From an uncultured Flavobacteriales bacterium (lineage in GTDB: Bacteria > Bacteroidota > Bacteroidia > Flavobacteriales_D > Sanyastnellaceae): 12,871 bases of DNA. Positions 1 through 6,957 of this stretch are shown piece after piece. The stretch covers positions 1 through 12,871 of the forward strand of contig CALKUW010000198.1 of NCBI GenBank assembly GCA_937996585.1, in the 5' to 3' direction. The notes beneath the pieces are model-generated. The model ran no database searches and was not told the origin of the DNA. It was given only the letters and a program-made list of their open reading frames with translations. Every line of letters starts with the position of its first letter. Within the stretch, counting starts at the first letter, position 1. The position numbers and the translations under genes were made by a program.

Positions 1-191
1 AAATTGACGCTGCCCCCTTCCGCGACGGAGCCGATCCATCCATCGGATCGGACGGGTTCGGCCGTGGCCGGGCCCTTGTACCAGGCGCGCGGCAGCCCGG
101 TATGTGGGTTGACGGGAATGCTGAGGTCGACGGGATCGCCCATGGCCCTCCATGTGCTGTTCCCGTGGTCCAATTCCAGGCGGAATCTCAT
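1..191 (-). CDS. Cyclase-family (kynurenine formamidase-like) metal-dependent hydrolase, N-terminal fragment cut by the window edge
   Basis: The reverse strand opens with an ATG at 191 and reads without a stop to base 1, giving about 63 residues. The translation has the typical start of Flavobacteriia cyclase-family proteins (PF04199): a DPVDLSIPV segment, then a WY-x-GPA-x-AEPV segment, then GWIGSVAEGGSVNF leading into the domain. The metal-binding HGTHxD/E region of this family would lie beyond the window edge and cannot be checked. Family members are metal-dependent hydrolases of amide or cyclic substrates, such as N-formylkynurenine; the substrate here is unknown. No Shine-Dalgarno is seen before the ATG. 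The gene lies 40 bp beyond the terminator of the neighbouring minus-strand gene and so is probably transcribed separately. Recognition rests on the family resemblance of the first 60 residues only. Confidence 0.75.
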   Translation of the reverse strand, partial: MRFRLELDHGNSTWRAMGDPVDLSIPVNPHTGLPRAWYKGPATAEPVRSDGWIGSVAEGGSVN

Positions 192-230
192 GGGGGGAAA
201 GTTGCCCCCATCTCCGCGAATGGGCAAAAG

Positions 231-260
231 AAAAGCCCCGCCGGTGAGGGCGGGGCTTTT
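231..260 (-). terminator. Strong intrinsic terminator, symmetric, for the outer-membrane protein gene
   Basis: A 12-bp perfect stem has arms at 231-242 (AAAAGCCCCGCC) and 249-260 (GGCGGGGCTTTT) around a 6-base loop. It begins 20 bp past the stop codon of the minus-strand gene at 281-1225. On the minus strand the stem ends in TTTT followed by CTTTTG, a good U-tract. The A and T flanks make it potentially bidirectional, but no plus-strand gene ends here. Confidence 0.9.
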
Positions 261-280
261 CGAATGTGTTGGGCTTCCGA

Positions 281-1225
281 TTACTGGAAGAGGTAGCCGA
301 GGCGGAGCTGGGCCTGGAAGTTGGTTCCGAGACCACCACCCTGCTGGTTGCCGCTCCAGAAGGGGCGGTCGTTGATGTTGGCGGGGTGCTGACCGCTGTA
401 AGCGTGACCGGCGAGGTCCACGCTGCCCTGGATCGGGGCGGGCATCTCGGTAAGGTCGCTCGGGTCAACGGCGTTCTGCGTGCCCCAGAAGAGGTTGTAC
501 GCCACGTTGTCGGTGGCAGCGATCTCCATGTCGTTGACCTTGGAGCTCATGAAGCCGAGGCCGGCTTCTGCACCCATATAGAGGTAGTCGGTGAGGTAGG
601 CGTCGAAACCGGTCACGAGGCCGATTTTGAACATGCTGGCGCTCTGGCTGAGGGTCTGCGTCCAGACGATGTACTGGTCCTGGTCGCCGACCTGGTTCTC
701 GTCGTCCGCACTCCAGAACTCCTGTTCCATGGAGGCGCTGGTCACACCGTAACCGATCTCGAAACCGATGTAGGGGCTGAGGTTGTCACCACCGGCATCG
801 AAGTGCTTCTCGTAACCGGGAGCAATCATGAAGGTGGAGGTGCTGTAGGTGTCGTAGAGGTCCGGGCTGGGAATCTCGTCGTCACCGGAAGTCACGTAGG
901 CACCTGCGATGGCAGGAATACCGCCTTCCACGATCGTGCCGTCGGGCATGATGCTGAAGTAGGGCTCAGGACGACCCACACCGTTGAAGTCGAACTCGCG
1001 GAAGCCGATGGACTTCTCGTTGGAGCTGTTGAACGTGAGGCTCAGGCGGAACGCAGACTCTTCGTCGGTGAAGTTCCGGTACTTGATGGTGGTGCCATCA
1101 ACAGGAGAGTTACCGAACGGGGTGAATTGCAGTTCGATGTTGTGCTCGCCACCAAATTGCTTTTGCGCGGTGGCCGTAGTGGCAAACAAGGCAACCAGTG
1201 CCAAGGCGGTCAGGATGTGCTTCAT
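281..1225 (-). CDS. Secreted outer-membrane beta-barrel-like protein, family not identified
   Basis: The protein has 314 residues. An N-terminal signal peptide (Lys-2, hydrophobic residues 4-16, ATA|QKQ cleavage after about residue 20) is followed by a chain rich in aromatic and alternating hydrophobic residues, with acidic, Asp/Gly/Ser-rich turns, as in outer-membrane barrels. Barrel-like pieces include YIGFEIGYGV, FKIGLVTGFDAYLTDYLYMGAEAGLGF and a final strand QLRLGYLFQ ending in an aromatic-x pattern. The resemblance is to the broad group of Bacteroidota outer-membrane beta-barrel (porin-family) proteins; I cannot name a specific family or substrate. ATG at 1225 is chosen because the signal peptide begins there. 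The gene is monocistronic: a terminator lies just downstream and a divergent gene starts 163 bp upstream. Its role in the envelope is inferred from architecture only. Confidence 0.8.
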   Translation of the reverse strand: MKHILTALALVALFATTATAQKQFGGEHNIELQFTPFGNSPVDGTTIKYRNFTDEESAFRLSLTFNSSNEKSIGFREFDFNGVGRPEPYFSIMPDGTIVEGGIPAIAGAYVTSGDDEIPSPDLYDTYSTSTFMIAPGYEKHFDAGGDNLSPYIGFEIGYGVTSASMEQEFWSADDENQVGDQDQYIVWTQTLSQSASMFKIGLVTGFDAYLTDYLYMGAEAGLGFMSSKVNDMEIAATDNVAYNLFWGTQNAVDPSDLTEMPAPIQGSVDLAGHAYSGQHPANINDRPFWSGNQQGGGLGTNFQAQLRLGYLFQ

Positions 1226-1259
1226 CTTGAGGTTTCAAAAAGTTTCCGGGCGCAAGAAA

Positions 1260-1269
1260 GGGAATTCCC
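1260..1269. repeat. 10-bp perfect palindrome in the leader of the outer-membrane protein gene
   Basis: GGGAATTCCC is a perfect palindrome, located just downstream of the tentative promoter and about 35 bp before the ATG at 1225. It may be a regulatory site or chance. Confidence 0.2.
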
Positions 1270-1279
1270 GCCAAGGTGC

Positions 1280-1308
1280 GGAACATATCCACGTCTTTTC
1301 CACAACAA
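1280..1308 (-). promoter_or_regulatory. Possible promoter for the outer-membrane protein gene
   Basis: On the minus strand a TTGTTG (1303-1308) lies 15 bases upstream of TATGTTCC (1280-1287). This resembles the Bacteroidota TTG / TAnnTTTG arrangement, with the final bases of the -7 element mismatched. It would leave a leader of roughly 45-50 bases. The match is mediocre and the call is tentative. Confidence 0.3.
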
Positions 1309-1388
1309 TGGTGGTTGATGGGCTCATAATCAGTCGGATATAGGGGCACGGAGCGGTTCGAAAATGGTCATTTGATGCTGATTTTTAC

Positions 1389-2864
1389 ATGATGCTGGAG
1401 CCCCTGCACCCCTTGCTGCGCAAAGCATATGATCCAGACAGGTTCGTTCGTCTGGGCCGGGAGATCCTTGAAGACCTCGCGCAACACCTTGTTTCATCCC
1501 AAGCCCGCACTGCAGACCGTTCCATGCCTTGGGTGGCACCGGAGGATGAACGGCGCCATTGGGCCGTGAGGTTGGACTCGCCCGTGGGCCTGCCTGCGCT
1601 GATGAGGGAAGTGGTCCAGCGGTCCAATGGACTGCAGGACCCCCGCTACATGGGGCACCAGGTGGCCGTTCCCTTCCCCGACGGGGCACTGGTCGGCATG
1701 GTAACGGACATGCTCAACAACGGTGGGGCCATTTACGAGATGGGGCCTACGAATTCGGCCATGGAGGACGTCCTCATGGCGCGTATCGGTGTAATGATGG
1801 GGCTTCCGAAGGGGTGCGGTGGTGTGATGTGCCACGGGGGAACCTTGGCCAACCTTGTAGCACTATTGGCGGCGCGCCGGCACGCGGCGGGCCAGCGGGA
1901 TGCCGATGCGTGGGAGCACGGTGACGATGGCATGGGGGCCGTGCTGGTCTCCGAGCAGGCGCATTATTGCGTCGACCGCGCCGTGCGCATCATGGGCTGG
2001 GGTGCCGAAGGTGTGGGCCTGGTTCCGGTCGACGCTTCCCACAAGATGACAGCGGAGGGCCTTGAGGCGGCGTTGGAGGCCATGAAGCGGAAGGGCAGAC
2101 GGGTGGTGGCTGTGGTGGGAAGTGCGTGCACGACGAGTTCCGGGGCGTTCGATGACCTGGCGTTGACGGCGGATTTCGCCCGCGAACATGATTTGTGGTT
2201 CCACGTGGATGGCGCCCATGGTGTACCTGCGGTGTTCAGTGACCGTTACCGCTCGCTGGTGGCGGGTATCGAACGCGCGGACAGTGTCGCCATGGACTTC
2301 CACAAGATCATGGGGGTGCCCGCCCTGTGCACGGGTCTCTTTTACGCCCGGCAGGACGACAGCTTCCTGCCCTTCACGCAGTCGGCGGAATACCTGTGGA
2401 GTGACGCGGAGGACCCGGAGTGGTGGAACTTCGGCAAGCGGACGTTTGAGTGCACCAAGCGCATGTTGTCTACCCGGGTCGCTGCGGTGCTCGAGGAATA
2501 CGGGTCCGAAATCTGGGGGGTGCTTATCGACCGCCTCTTCGGATTGGGCCGGGCGCTGGCCACGGCTGTTGAATCGCGGAATTCAAAAGGGTGGGAACTG
2601 GCCATGGCGCCCGAGGCGAACATTGTCTGTTTCCGCTACCTGCCGCAGGCCTTCGATTCCGTGGAGGCGGAAAACGCGTTCACGTCCGGATTGCGCCAGC
2701 GCCATCTGGAGGAGGGCGCGCATTATGTGGTGCAGACCCGGTTCGGAGGACGCGTCTGGTTGCGCTGTACCCTCATGAATCCATTGACCGAAGCATCCGA
2801 TCTGGAAGCCATGCTTGACGGATTCGAGGTCCTCGCTCCTAGCGTCCTGCGCGATCAGGGTTGA
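1389..2864 (+). CDS. Group II pyridoxal-5'-phosphate-dependent amino-acid decarboxylase
   Basis: The protein has 491 residues, the usual size for the glutamate/aromatic/diaminobutyrate decarboxylase family (PF00282). Landmarks are a YMGH motif at 87-90; HGGT at 149-152, the phosphate-binding turn; EQAHYCVDRA around His192, which would stack on the PLP ring; HVDGAHG at 272-278, with Asp274 pairing with the pyridine nitrogen; and DFHKIMGVP, with Lys306 as the Schiff-base lysine. All catalytic positions are present, so the enzyme should be active and cytosolic. The decarboxylated amino acid cannot be read from the sequence; acidic, diamino and aromatic substrates all occur in this family. Two ATG codons stand in tandem at 1389 and 1392; the first is used. 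The gene is monocistronic, diverges from the outer-membrane protein gene, and ends inside the tail of the convergent lipoprotein gene (10-bp overlap). Confidence 0.9.
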   Translation: MMLEPLHPLLRKAYDPDRFVRLGREILEDLAQHLVSSQARTADRSMPWVAPEDERRHWAVRLDSPVGLPALMREVVQRSNGLQDPRYMGHQVAVPFPDGALVGMVTDMLNNGGAIYEMGPTNSAMEDVLMARIGVMMGLPKGCGGVMCHGGTLANLVALLAARRHAAGQRDADAWEHGDDGMGAVLVSEQAHYCVDRAVRIMGWGAEGVGLVPVDASHKMTAEGLEAALEAMKRKGRRVVAVVGSACTTSSGAFDDLALTADFAREHDLWFHVDGAHGVPAVFSDRYRSLVAGIERADSVAMDFHKIMGVPALCTGLFYARQDDSFLPFTQSAEYLWSDAEDPEWWNFGKRTFECTKRMLSTRVAAVLEEYGSEIWGVLIDRLFGLGRALATAVESRNSKGWELAMAPEANIVCFRYLPQAFDSVEAENAFTSGLRQRHLEEGAHYVVQTRFGGRVWLRCTLMNPLTEASDLEAMLDGFEVLAPSVLRDQG

Positions 2865-4135
2865 ACGTAGATCCCGTGGGGGGTGTCGAGGCCATCTTCC
2901 TTTCCGAAGGTGCGGATGACGGTGTCATTGATCGGATCCACCTGGATGAGGTAATGGCTGCTGAAGGACTCTACGAAGACAGAGCTTCCGTCCACCGGTA
3001 TGCCGATGCTGTGTGCGTTTTCGAAGTCGTCTGGAAAGCCATCGCCTGCAGAGAAGCGGCGCACAAGAGATGGCGATTCGGGTGAAGAGATGTCCCAGAT
3101 GGACAGGTGACCGGGCGTCGGTTGACCGGCGAGGAATTTCGCGACGTTGCCTTCGGCGACGTAGAGCTTGTTGCCCGCGATGCCGCAATCGGAGACCCCT
3201 TCCAGGATGTCCTCCGCTCCCAGCACGCGTTGGGCGGAGCGTGAGGTGAGGTCGCCCAGCCAGATGCCCTGTTGGCTGCTTCCATTGCCCTGTTCGGCCT
3301 CTTGCGTGACCGTTACGAAGAAGCGGTGGTCATCGAGCCACCGGACCGTGTGTTGGTAGGCTCCGGTGCCGGAGCTGTCCGCCATCTGGATGGCAAAGGC
3401 AAAGGAGGGGGTGCCTGTCAGGCTGTCCAGTGCCCAGATGCCCACCGTGTGGTGGTCGAACCAGTACTGCGGTGTGGCTGCAAAGGTGCCGGCGGGATTG
3501 GGGTAGAGCCCGTGTGGTGCATAGAGTGAGGGGTGGTCCTGGGGCTCACCGGCGAATGCGCCCCGGGCGATGTTGAACACCCGGATGCGGTCGTTCTGCA
3601 TTTCGCTGAACAACAGGAAGCGGCCGTCCTCGGTGATGCGGCTGCCGTGGCCCTCCTGTCGGATGCCCGGTTCACCGGGGTGGCACGAGGCACCGTTGGA
3701 TTCGTTGCCGCGGGTACCGGCTTCAACGAGTACCCGGCTGTCGATGACTTCGGGATGGGGGTGCCCATTTTGCCAATGCAGATCGATGGTGACGAGGCGC
3801 AAGTCCAGGTCCTTGTTGCCGCCCATGGTGCAGAAGACCGTTTCTCGGTCCTTTGACAATGCGGTGTGCATGCCCTGTCCTTCGACCGGTCCGCCGCGCA
3901 TGGTGGAGAATGGGAAGACGTGCAGTGCTCCGGTCTCCGGATTGATGATGTATAGGGCACTTCCGCCGGGACCCGCCTTCGCGTCCGGGTTGATGTTCAT
4001 GCTGGTGAGCACAGAGCGGGGTGCGGGCTCATCGAGCGATGGGTCGAGCGGCGGGTGGACAATCTCAGGAGTGGGATCCTGGCAGGCGGCGAACAGCAGC
4101 AGGGCGCAGGCAGTAGCGAGGCAGCGAAGGGTCAT
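2855..4135 (-). CDS. Putative beta-propeller lipoprotein, function unknown
   Basis: The protein has 426 residues. The N-terminus is a lipoprotein signal: Arg-4, a hydrophobic run at 7-17 and a lipobox-like LFAAC with Cys18 as the lipidated residue (Phe at -3 is unusual). The rest shows spaced blade-like repeats that often begin with a histidine: GMHTALSKD (His90), GHGSRITEDGRFLLFS (His163), APHGLYPNPAGTF (His208), QHTVRWLDDHRFFVT (His262), AHSIGIPVDGSSVFV (His375) and PHGIYV at the extreme C-terminus (His420). This resembles YVTN/lactonase/NHL-type propellers. A longer reading frame extends upstream to 4408, but ATG 4135 is chosen because a signal peptide starts there and because it overlaps the upstream stop as ATGA, implying translational coupling to the DapA-family gene. 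It is likely anchored in an envelope membrane facing the periplasm or surface. Substrate or partner is unknown. Confidence 0.8.
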   Translation of the reverse strand: MTLRCLATACALLLFAACQDPTPEIVHPPLDPSLDEPAPRSVLTSMNINPDAKAGPGGSALYIINPETGALHVFPFSTMRGGPVEGQGMHTALSKDRETVFCTMGGNKDLDLRLVTIDLHWQNGHPHPEVIDSRVLVEAGTRGNESNGASCHPGEPGIRQEGHGSRITEDGRFLLFSEMQNDRIRVFNIARGAFAGEPQDHPSLYAPHGLYPNPAGTFAATPQYWFDHHTVGIWALDSLTGTPSFAFAIQMADSSGTGAYQHTVRWLDDHRFFVTVTQEAEQGNGSSQQGIWLGDLTSRSAQRVLGAEDILEGVSDCGIAGNKLYVAEGNVAKFLAGQPTPGHLSIWDISSPESPSLVRRFSAGDGFPDDFENAHSIGIPVDGSSVFVESFSSHYLIQVDPINDTVIRTFGKEDGLDTPHGIYVQP

Positions 4136-5037
4136 GGATGCGGGGTGTCGAGCAATTGAGCGAGGGTCCGGGTATCTGATTCGCCCAGAGGCGCGAGGGG
4201 GAGGCGGGGGATGCCACAGGGGATGCCTTGCAGCGAAAGGCCGGCCTTGATGGTGGCGGGAAGGCCCCCGGCGAGGATGAAGGACAACAGGTCCAGGTGT
4301 CGCATGAAGAGGTCCCGTGCGGTGTTGAAGTCGTTGGCTTCGACGGCGCGCCACATGTCCTGTACGGGCTGGCCGATGAGGTTGGGGGCTGCCGTACACC
4401 AGCCGCACGCCCCGGCTGCGAACGCCTCGAGGGCGAGTGGGTTGCAGCCATTGAAGAAGGGAAGTGCGCCGCCAGATTTGAGGTGCAGGGCGTGCATGCG
4501 TTGGATGTCGCCGCTGCTTTCCTTGACCATGGTGACGTGTTCGATGTCACGGTACATCCTCACCAGCAATTCCGGCGACATATTCACCCCCGCCGTGGCT
4601 GGGTTGTTGTACGCCATGATGGGGATGTCGATGGCGTCGGAAATGGCCCGATAGTGCTGGAAGATTTCCTCGTCGGTCAGCTTCCAATAGGAGATGGGCA
4701 GTACCATGACGGCGTCGGCTCCCAGCTCTTGGGCTTGCCTGCACATGTCCACCGTATCGGCCGTGGTCAGAGCGGAGGCACCTACGATGACGGGAACCTT
4801 GCCCTGGGTGCGTCCAATGGTGGTTTCGGCGACCAGGGCCCATTCGTCCCGGTTGAGGTAGGCGCTTTCTCCCGTGCTGCCGAGGGGCGCCATCGCCTGC
4901 ACGCCTTGGTCGAGGAGGTGGTCCACAAGGGTTTCCAGGGTGCCGACATCAACGGCGCCTTCCGGTGTGAATGGGGTGACGAGGTAGCCTACGATTCCGC
5001 GCATGTGGACGTTGGTGTTCCGTCCAATGTAGGGCAT
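4132..5037 (-). CDS. DapA/NanA-family class I aldolase (dihydrodipicolinate-synthase-like)
   Basis: The protein has 301 residues, normal for this (beta/alpha)8-barrel family (PF00701). Seen are the substrate-carboxylate loop GSTGES (53-58), Tyr117 in ISYWK, Tyr143 in AYNNP and the Schiff-base Lys172 in MVKESSGD. It is therefore expected to be an active pyruvate-type lyase or aldolase. However, the position of E. coli DapA Arg138 (YNVPSRTG), which binds aspartate semialdehyde, is Thr148 here (YNNPATAG), so it is probably not the lysine-pathway dihydrodipicolinate synthase. A sugar-acid or other 2-keto-acid aldolase or dehydratase is a better guess. ATG 5037 is the first start; ATG 5004 (residue 12, directly before the conserved RGIVGYLVTPF) is a credible alternative. 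It lies 37 bp after glmS, and its stop overlaps the next gene's start (ATGA). Confidence 0.88.
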   Translation of the reverse strand: MPYIGRNTNVHMRGIVGYLVTPFTPEGAVDVGTLETLVDHLLDQGVQAMAPLGSTGESAYLNRDEWALVAETTIGRTQGKVPVIVGASALTTADTVDMCRQAQELGADAVMVLPISYWKLTDEEIFQHYRAISDAIDIPIMAYNNPATAGVNMSPELLVRMYRDIEHVTMVKESSGDIQRMHALHLKSGGALPFFNGCNPLALEAFAAGACGWCTAAPNLIGQPVQDMWRAVEANDFNTARDLFMRHLDLLSFILAGGLPATIKAGLSLQGIPCGIPRLPLAPLGESDTRTLAQLLDTPHP

Positions 5038-5074
5038 GTCAATGGAGTACCGGAGAGTTCCGGAATGGGGCGGG

Positions 5075-6922
5075 TCACTCCACGGTCACGCTTTTGGCGA
5101 GGTTCCGGGGTTGGTCCACGTCGCGGTTCAGCTTCACGGCGATGTGGTAGCTGAGCAACTGGAAGGGGATGGTGCTCAACAGGGGGACGAACGCGTCTTC
5201 AGCACGGTGGATTTCGAGGACCTGGTCTGCGAGCGTTGCCGCTTCGGTGTCTCCGGCCGTGACCACCGCGATGACACGACCACCACGGGCTTTGACCTCT
5301 TGAATGTTGGATACGACCTTGTCGTAGTGGGTGTCCTTGGTAGCGACGAAAAACACGGGCATGTTCTCGTCGATCAGGGCGATGGGGCCGTGCTTCATCT
5401 CTGCGGCAGGGTAGCCTTCTGCGTGGATGTAGCTGATTTCCTTTAGTTTGAGGGCGCCTTCGAGTGCCACCGGGAAGTTGTAGCCGCGCCCGAGGAAAAG
5501 GGCGTTCGGGGCGTCCTTGAACGCTTCGGCCACCTTTTCGATCTCTGGCTCGAGTTCAAGCAGCGCCTCCACTTTTTCGGGAATGCCCTCGAGGTCGACG
5601 AGCAATCGGTTGAATCGTTGTTCGTCCAGTTCTCCGCGCAGTCGTCCCACGCGGATGGCGACCAATGCCAAAACCGCGAGCTGTGCCGTGAAGGCCTTGG
5701 TGGAGGCCACCCCGATCTCGGGACCGGCGTGGGTATAGGCGCCGCTGTGCGACTCCCGGGAAATGCTCGAACCGACGACGTTGCAGATTCCGAATACGTG
5801 TGCCCCTTTTTCCTTCGCCATGCGGATGGCGGCCAGGGTGTCTGCGGTTTCGCCGGATTGGCTGATGGCGATCAAGATGTCCCCCTTTCCGATGACAGGG
5901 TTGCGGTAGCGGAACTCACTGGCGTATTCGACCTCGACCGGGATGCGGGCAAAGTCCTCGAACATGTATTCTGCGATCAGACCGGCGTGCCAACTGGTAC
6001 CACAGGCGACGATGATCAGGCGCTTGGCTTCCGACCACATATCCTGGTGGTCGTCGATGCCCGCCATGCGGATGGCGCCGTGACCGAGGCGCAATCTGCC
6101 CCTGAGGCAGTCTGCGATGGAGCGGGGTTGCTCGTGGATTTCCTTGAGCATGAAATGCTCATACCCGCCCTTTTCGATCGATTCCATGGCCATCTCCAGT
6201 TCCGTGATGACCGGGGTGACCTTGTGGTTCTTGATGGTGCGGATTTTGAGGCCGCTGGTGAGCGAGATGCGGGCGACTTCCTCATCCTCGAGGTACACCA
6301 CGTTTTTGGTGAATTCGATGATGGGGGTGGCATCCGACGCCACGTGGAATTCACCATCCCCGATACCGATGACGAGGGGGCTTGATTTGCGCGCAAGGAT
6401 CATTTCCCCAGGCCGGGCCACATCTACCACGGCGATGGCATAAGCTCCGACCACTTCGTTCAACGCGATGCGCGTGGCTTCAAACAGGTCGAGGTTGTCG
6501 CTGTTCTTGAGGATTTCCTCGATGAGGTGTACCAGCACCTCAGTGTCGGTATCGCTGTAGAACGTGTGACCGCGTGCAGCAAGGGTTTCCTTCAGCGCGT
6601 GGTAGTTCTCGATGATGCCGTTGTGGATCAATGCCAATTGGCCGTCCCCACTGAGGTGGGGGTGGGCGTTGACATCGTTCGGCGGTCCGTGGGTGGCCCA
6701 GCGTGTGTGTCCGATGCCGAGTGACCCTTTCGGTGTGCGCCCTTCCATGTGGTGCAACAGATCGTCGACTTTGCCTTTCTTCCGGTGGTGCTCAAGTTGG
6801 CCAGCCTCGTTGACGATGGCGATGCCGGCACTATCATACCCGCGGTATTCGAGGCGCTTCAGCCCTTTTACAAGCAGCGGAAAAGCGTCTTGCTCCCCCA
6901 GATAACCGACGATTCCACACAT
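5075..6922 (-). CDS. glmS: Glutamine-fructose-6-phosphate aminotransferase (isomerizing), GlmS
   Basis: GlmS converts fructose-6-phosphate and glutamine to glucosamine-6-phosphate, the entry step to UDP-GlcNAc for peptidoglycan and lipopolysaccharide, in the cytoplasm. The 615-residue protein is full length. The glutaminase half starts MCGIVGYLG, with the nucleophile Cys2 exposed once Met is removed, and has RWATHG (74-79), NGIIENY (101-107) and a SDTDTEV loop (123-129). The first SIS domain has CGTSWHAG (307-314) and SQSGETADT (354-362). The second has LKLKEISYIHAEG with Glu495, KHGP with His511, and the C-terminal LAKSVTVE with Lys610; these correspond to E. coli Glu488, His504 and Lys603. 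Everything needed for catalysis is present. It starts 35 bp after the DUF4270 gene and is followed 37 bp later by the DapA-family gene. There is no room for a glmS ribozyme, so any feedback control must differ from that of Gram-positives. Confidence 0.98.
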   Translation of the reverse strand: MCGIVGYLGEQDAFPLLVKGLKRLEYRGYDSAGIAIVNEAGQLEHHRKKGKVDDLLHHMEGRTPKGSLGIGHTRWATHGPPNDVNAHPHLSGDGQLALIHNGIIENYHALKETLAARGHTFYSDTDTEVLVHLIEEILKNSDNLDLFEATRIALNEVVGAYAIAVVDVARPGEMILARKSSPLVIGIGDGEFHVASDATPIIEFTKNVVYLEDEEVARISLTSGLKIRTIKNHKVTPVITELEMAMESIEKGGYEHFMLKEIHEQPRSIADCLRGRLRLGHGAIRMAGIDDHQDMWSEAKRLIIVACGTSWHAGLIAEYMFEDFARIPVEVEYASEFRYRNPVIGKGDILIAISQSGETADTLAAIRMAKEKGAHVFGICNVVGSSISRESHSGAYTHAGPEIGVASTKAFTAQLAVLALVAIRVGRLRGELDEQRFNRLLVDLEGIPEKVEALLELEPEIEKVAEAFKDAPNALFLGRGYNFPVALEGALKLKEISYIHAEGYPAAEMKHGPIALIDENMPVFFVATKDTHYDKVVSNIQEVKARGGRVIAVVTAGDTEAATLADQVLEIHRAEDAFVPLLSTIPFQLLSYHIAVKLNRDVDQPRNLAKSVTVE

Positions 6923-6926
6923 GCTT

Positions 6927-6934
6927 CAAATTTA
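6927..6934 (-). promoter_or_regulatory. Orphan -7-like box just before the glmS start
   Basis: TAAATTTG on the minus strand is an exact TAnnTTTG match ending 4 bases before the glmS ATG. No TTG lies 17-23 bases further upstream, and transcription from here would begin at or near the start codon. It may be chance, or an internal promoter giving a near-leaderless glmS mRNA. Confidence 0.2.
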
Positions 6935-6957
6935 AGCCTTTGGCACCGCCTGTCGGG

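Noticed and set aside
266..1318. Plus-strand open frame of 350 codons opposite the outer-membrane protein gene
   Set aside because: It starts with GTG, lacks a signal or known motifs, and has the Val/Gly/Glu/His-rich composition of an antisense shadow. The minus strand has a signal peptide, barrel pattern and terminator.
4136..4408. N-terminal extension of the propeller lipoprotein upstream of 4135
   Set aside because: It would overlap the DapA-family gene by 270 bp, reads as Pro/Arg/His-rich shadow sequence, and would bury the lipoprotein signal peptide.
4228..5154. Plus-strand open frame of 308 codons across the DapA-family gene
   Set aside because: The minus-strand frame carries all DapA-family catalytic motifs; the plus frame shows no motif and is an antisense reading in GC-rich DNA.
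5618..6385. Plus-strand open frame of 255 codons inside glmS
   Set aside because: It is antisense to the strongly conserved glmS coding sequence and has no recognisable domain.
6923..6957. glmS ribozyme or riboswitch upstream of glmS
   Set aside because: Only 35 bases separate glmS from the preceding gene, too little for the ribozyme, which is also typical of Gram-positive bacteria.
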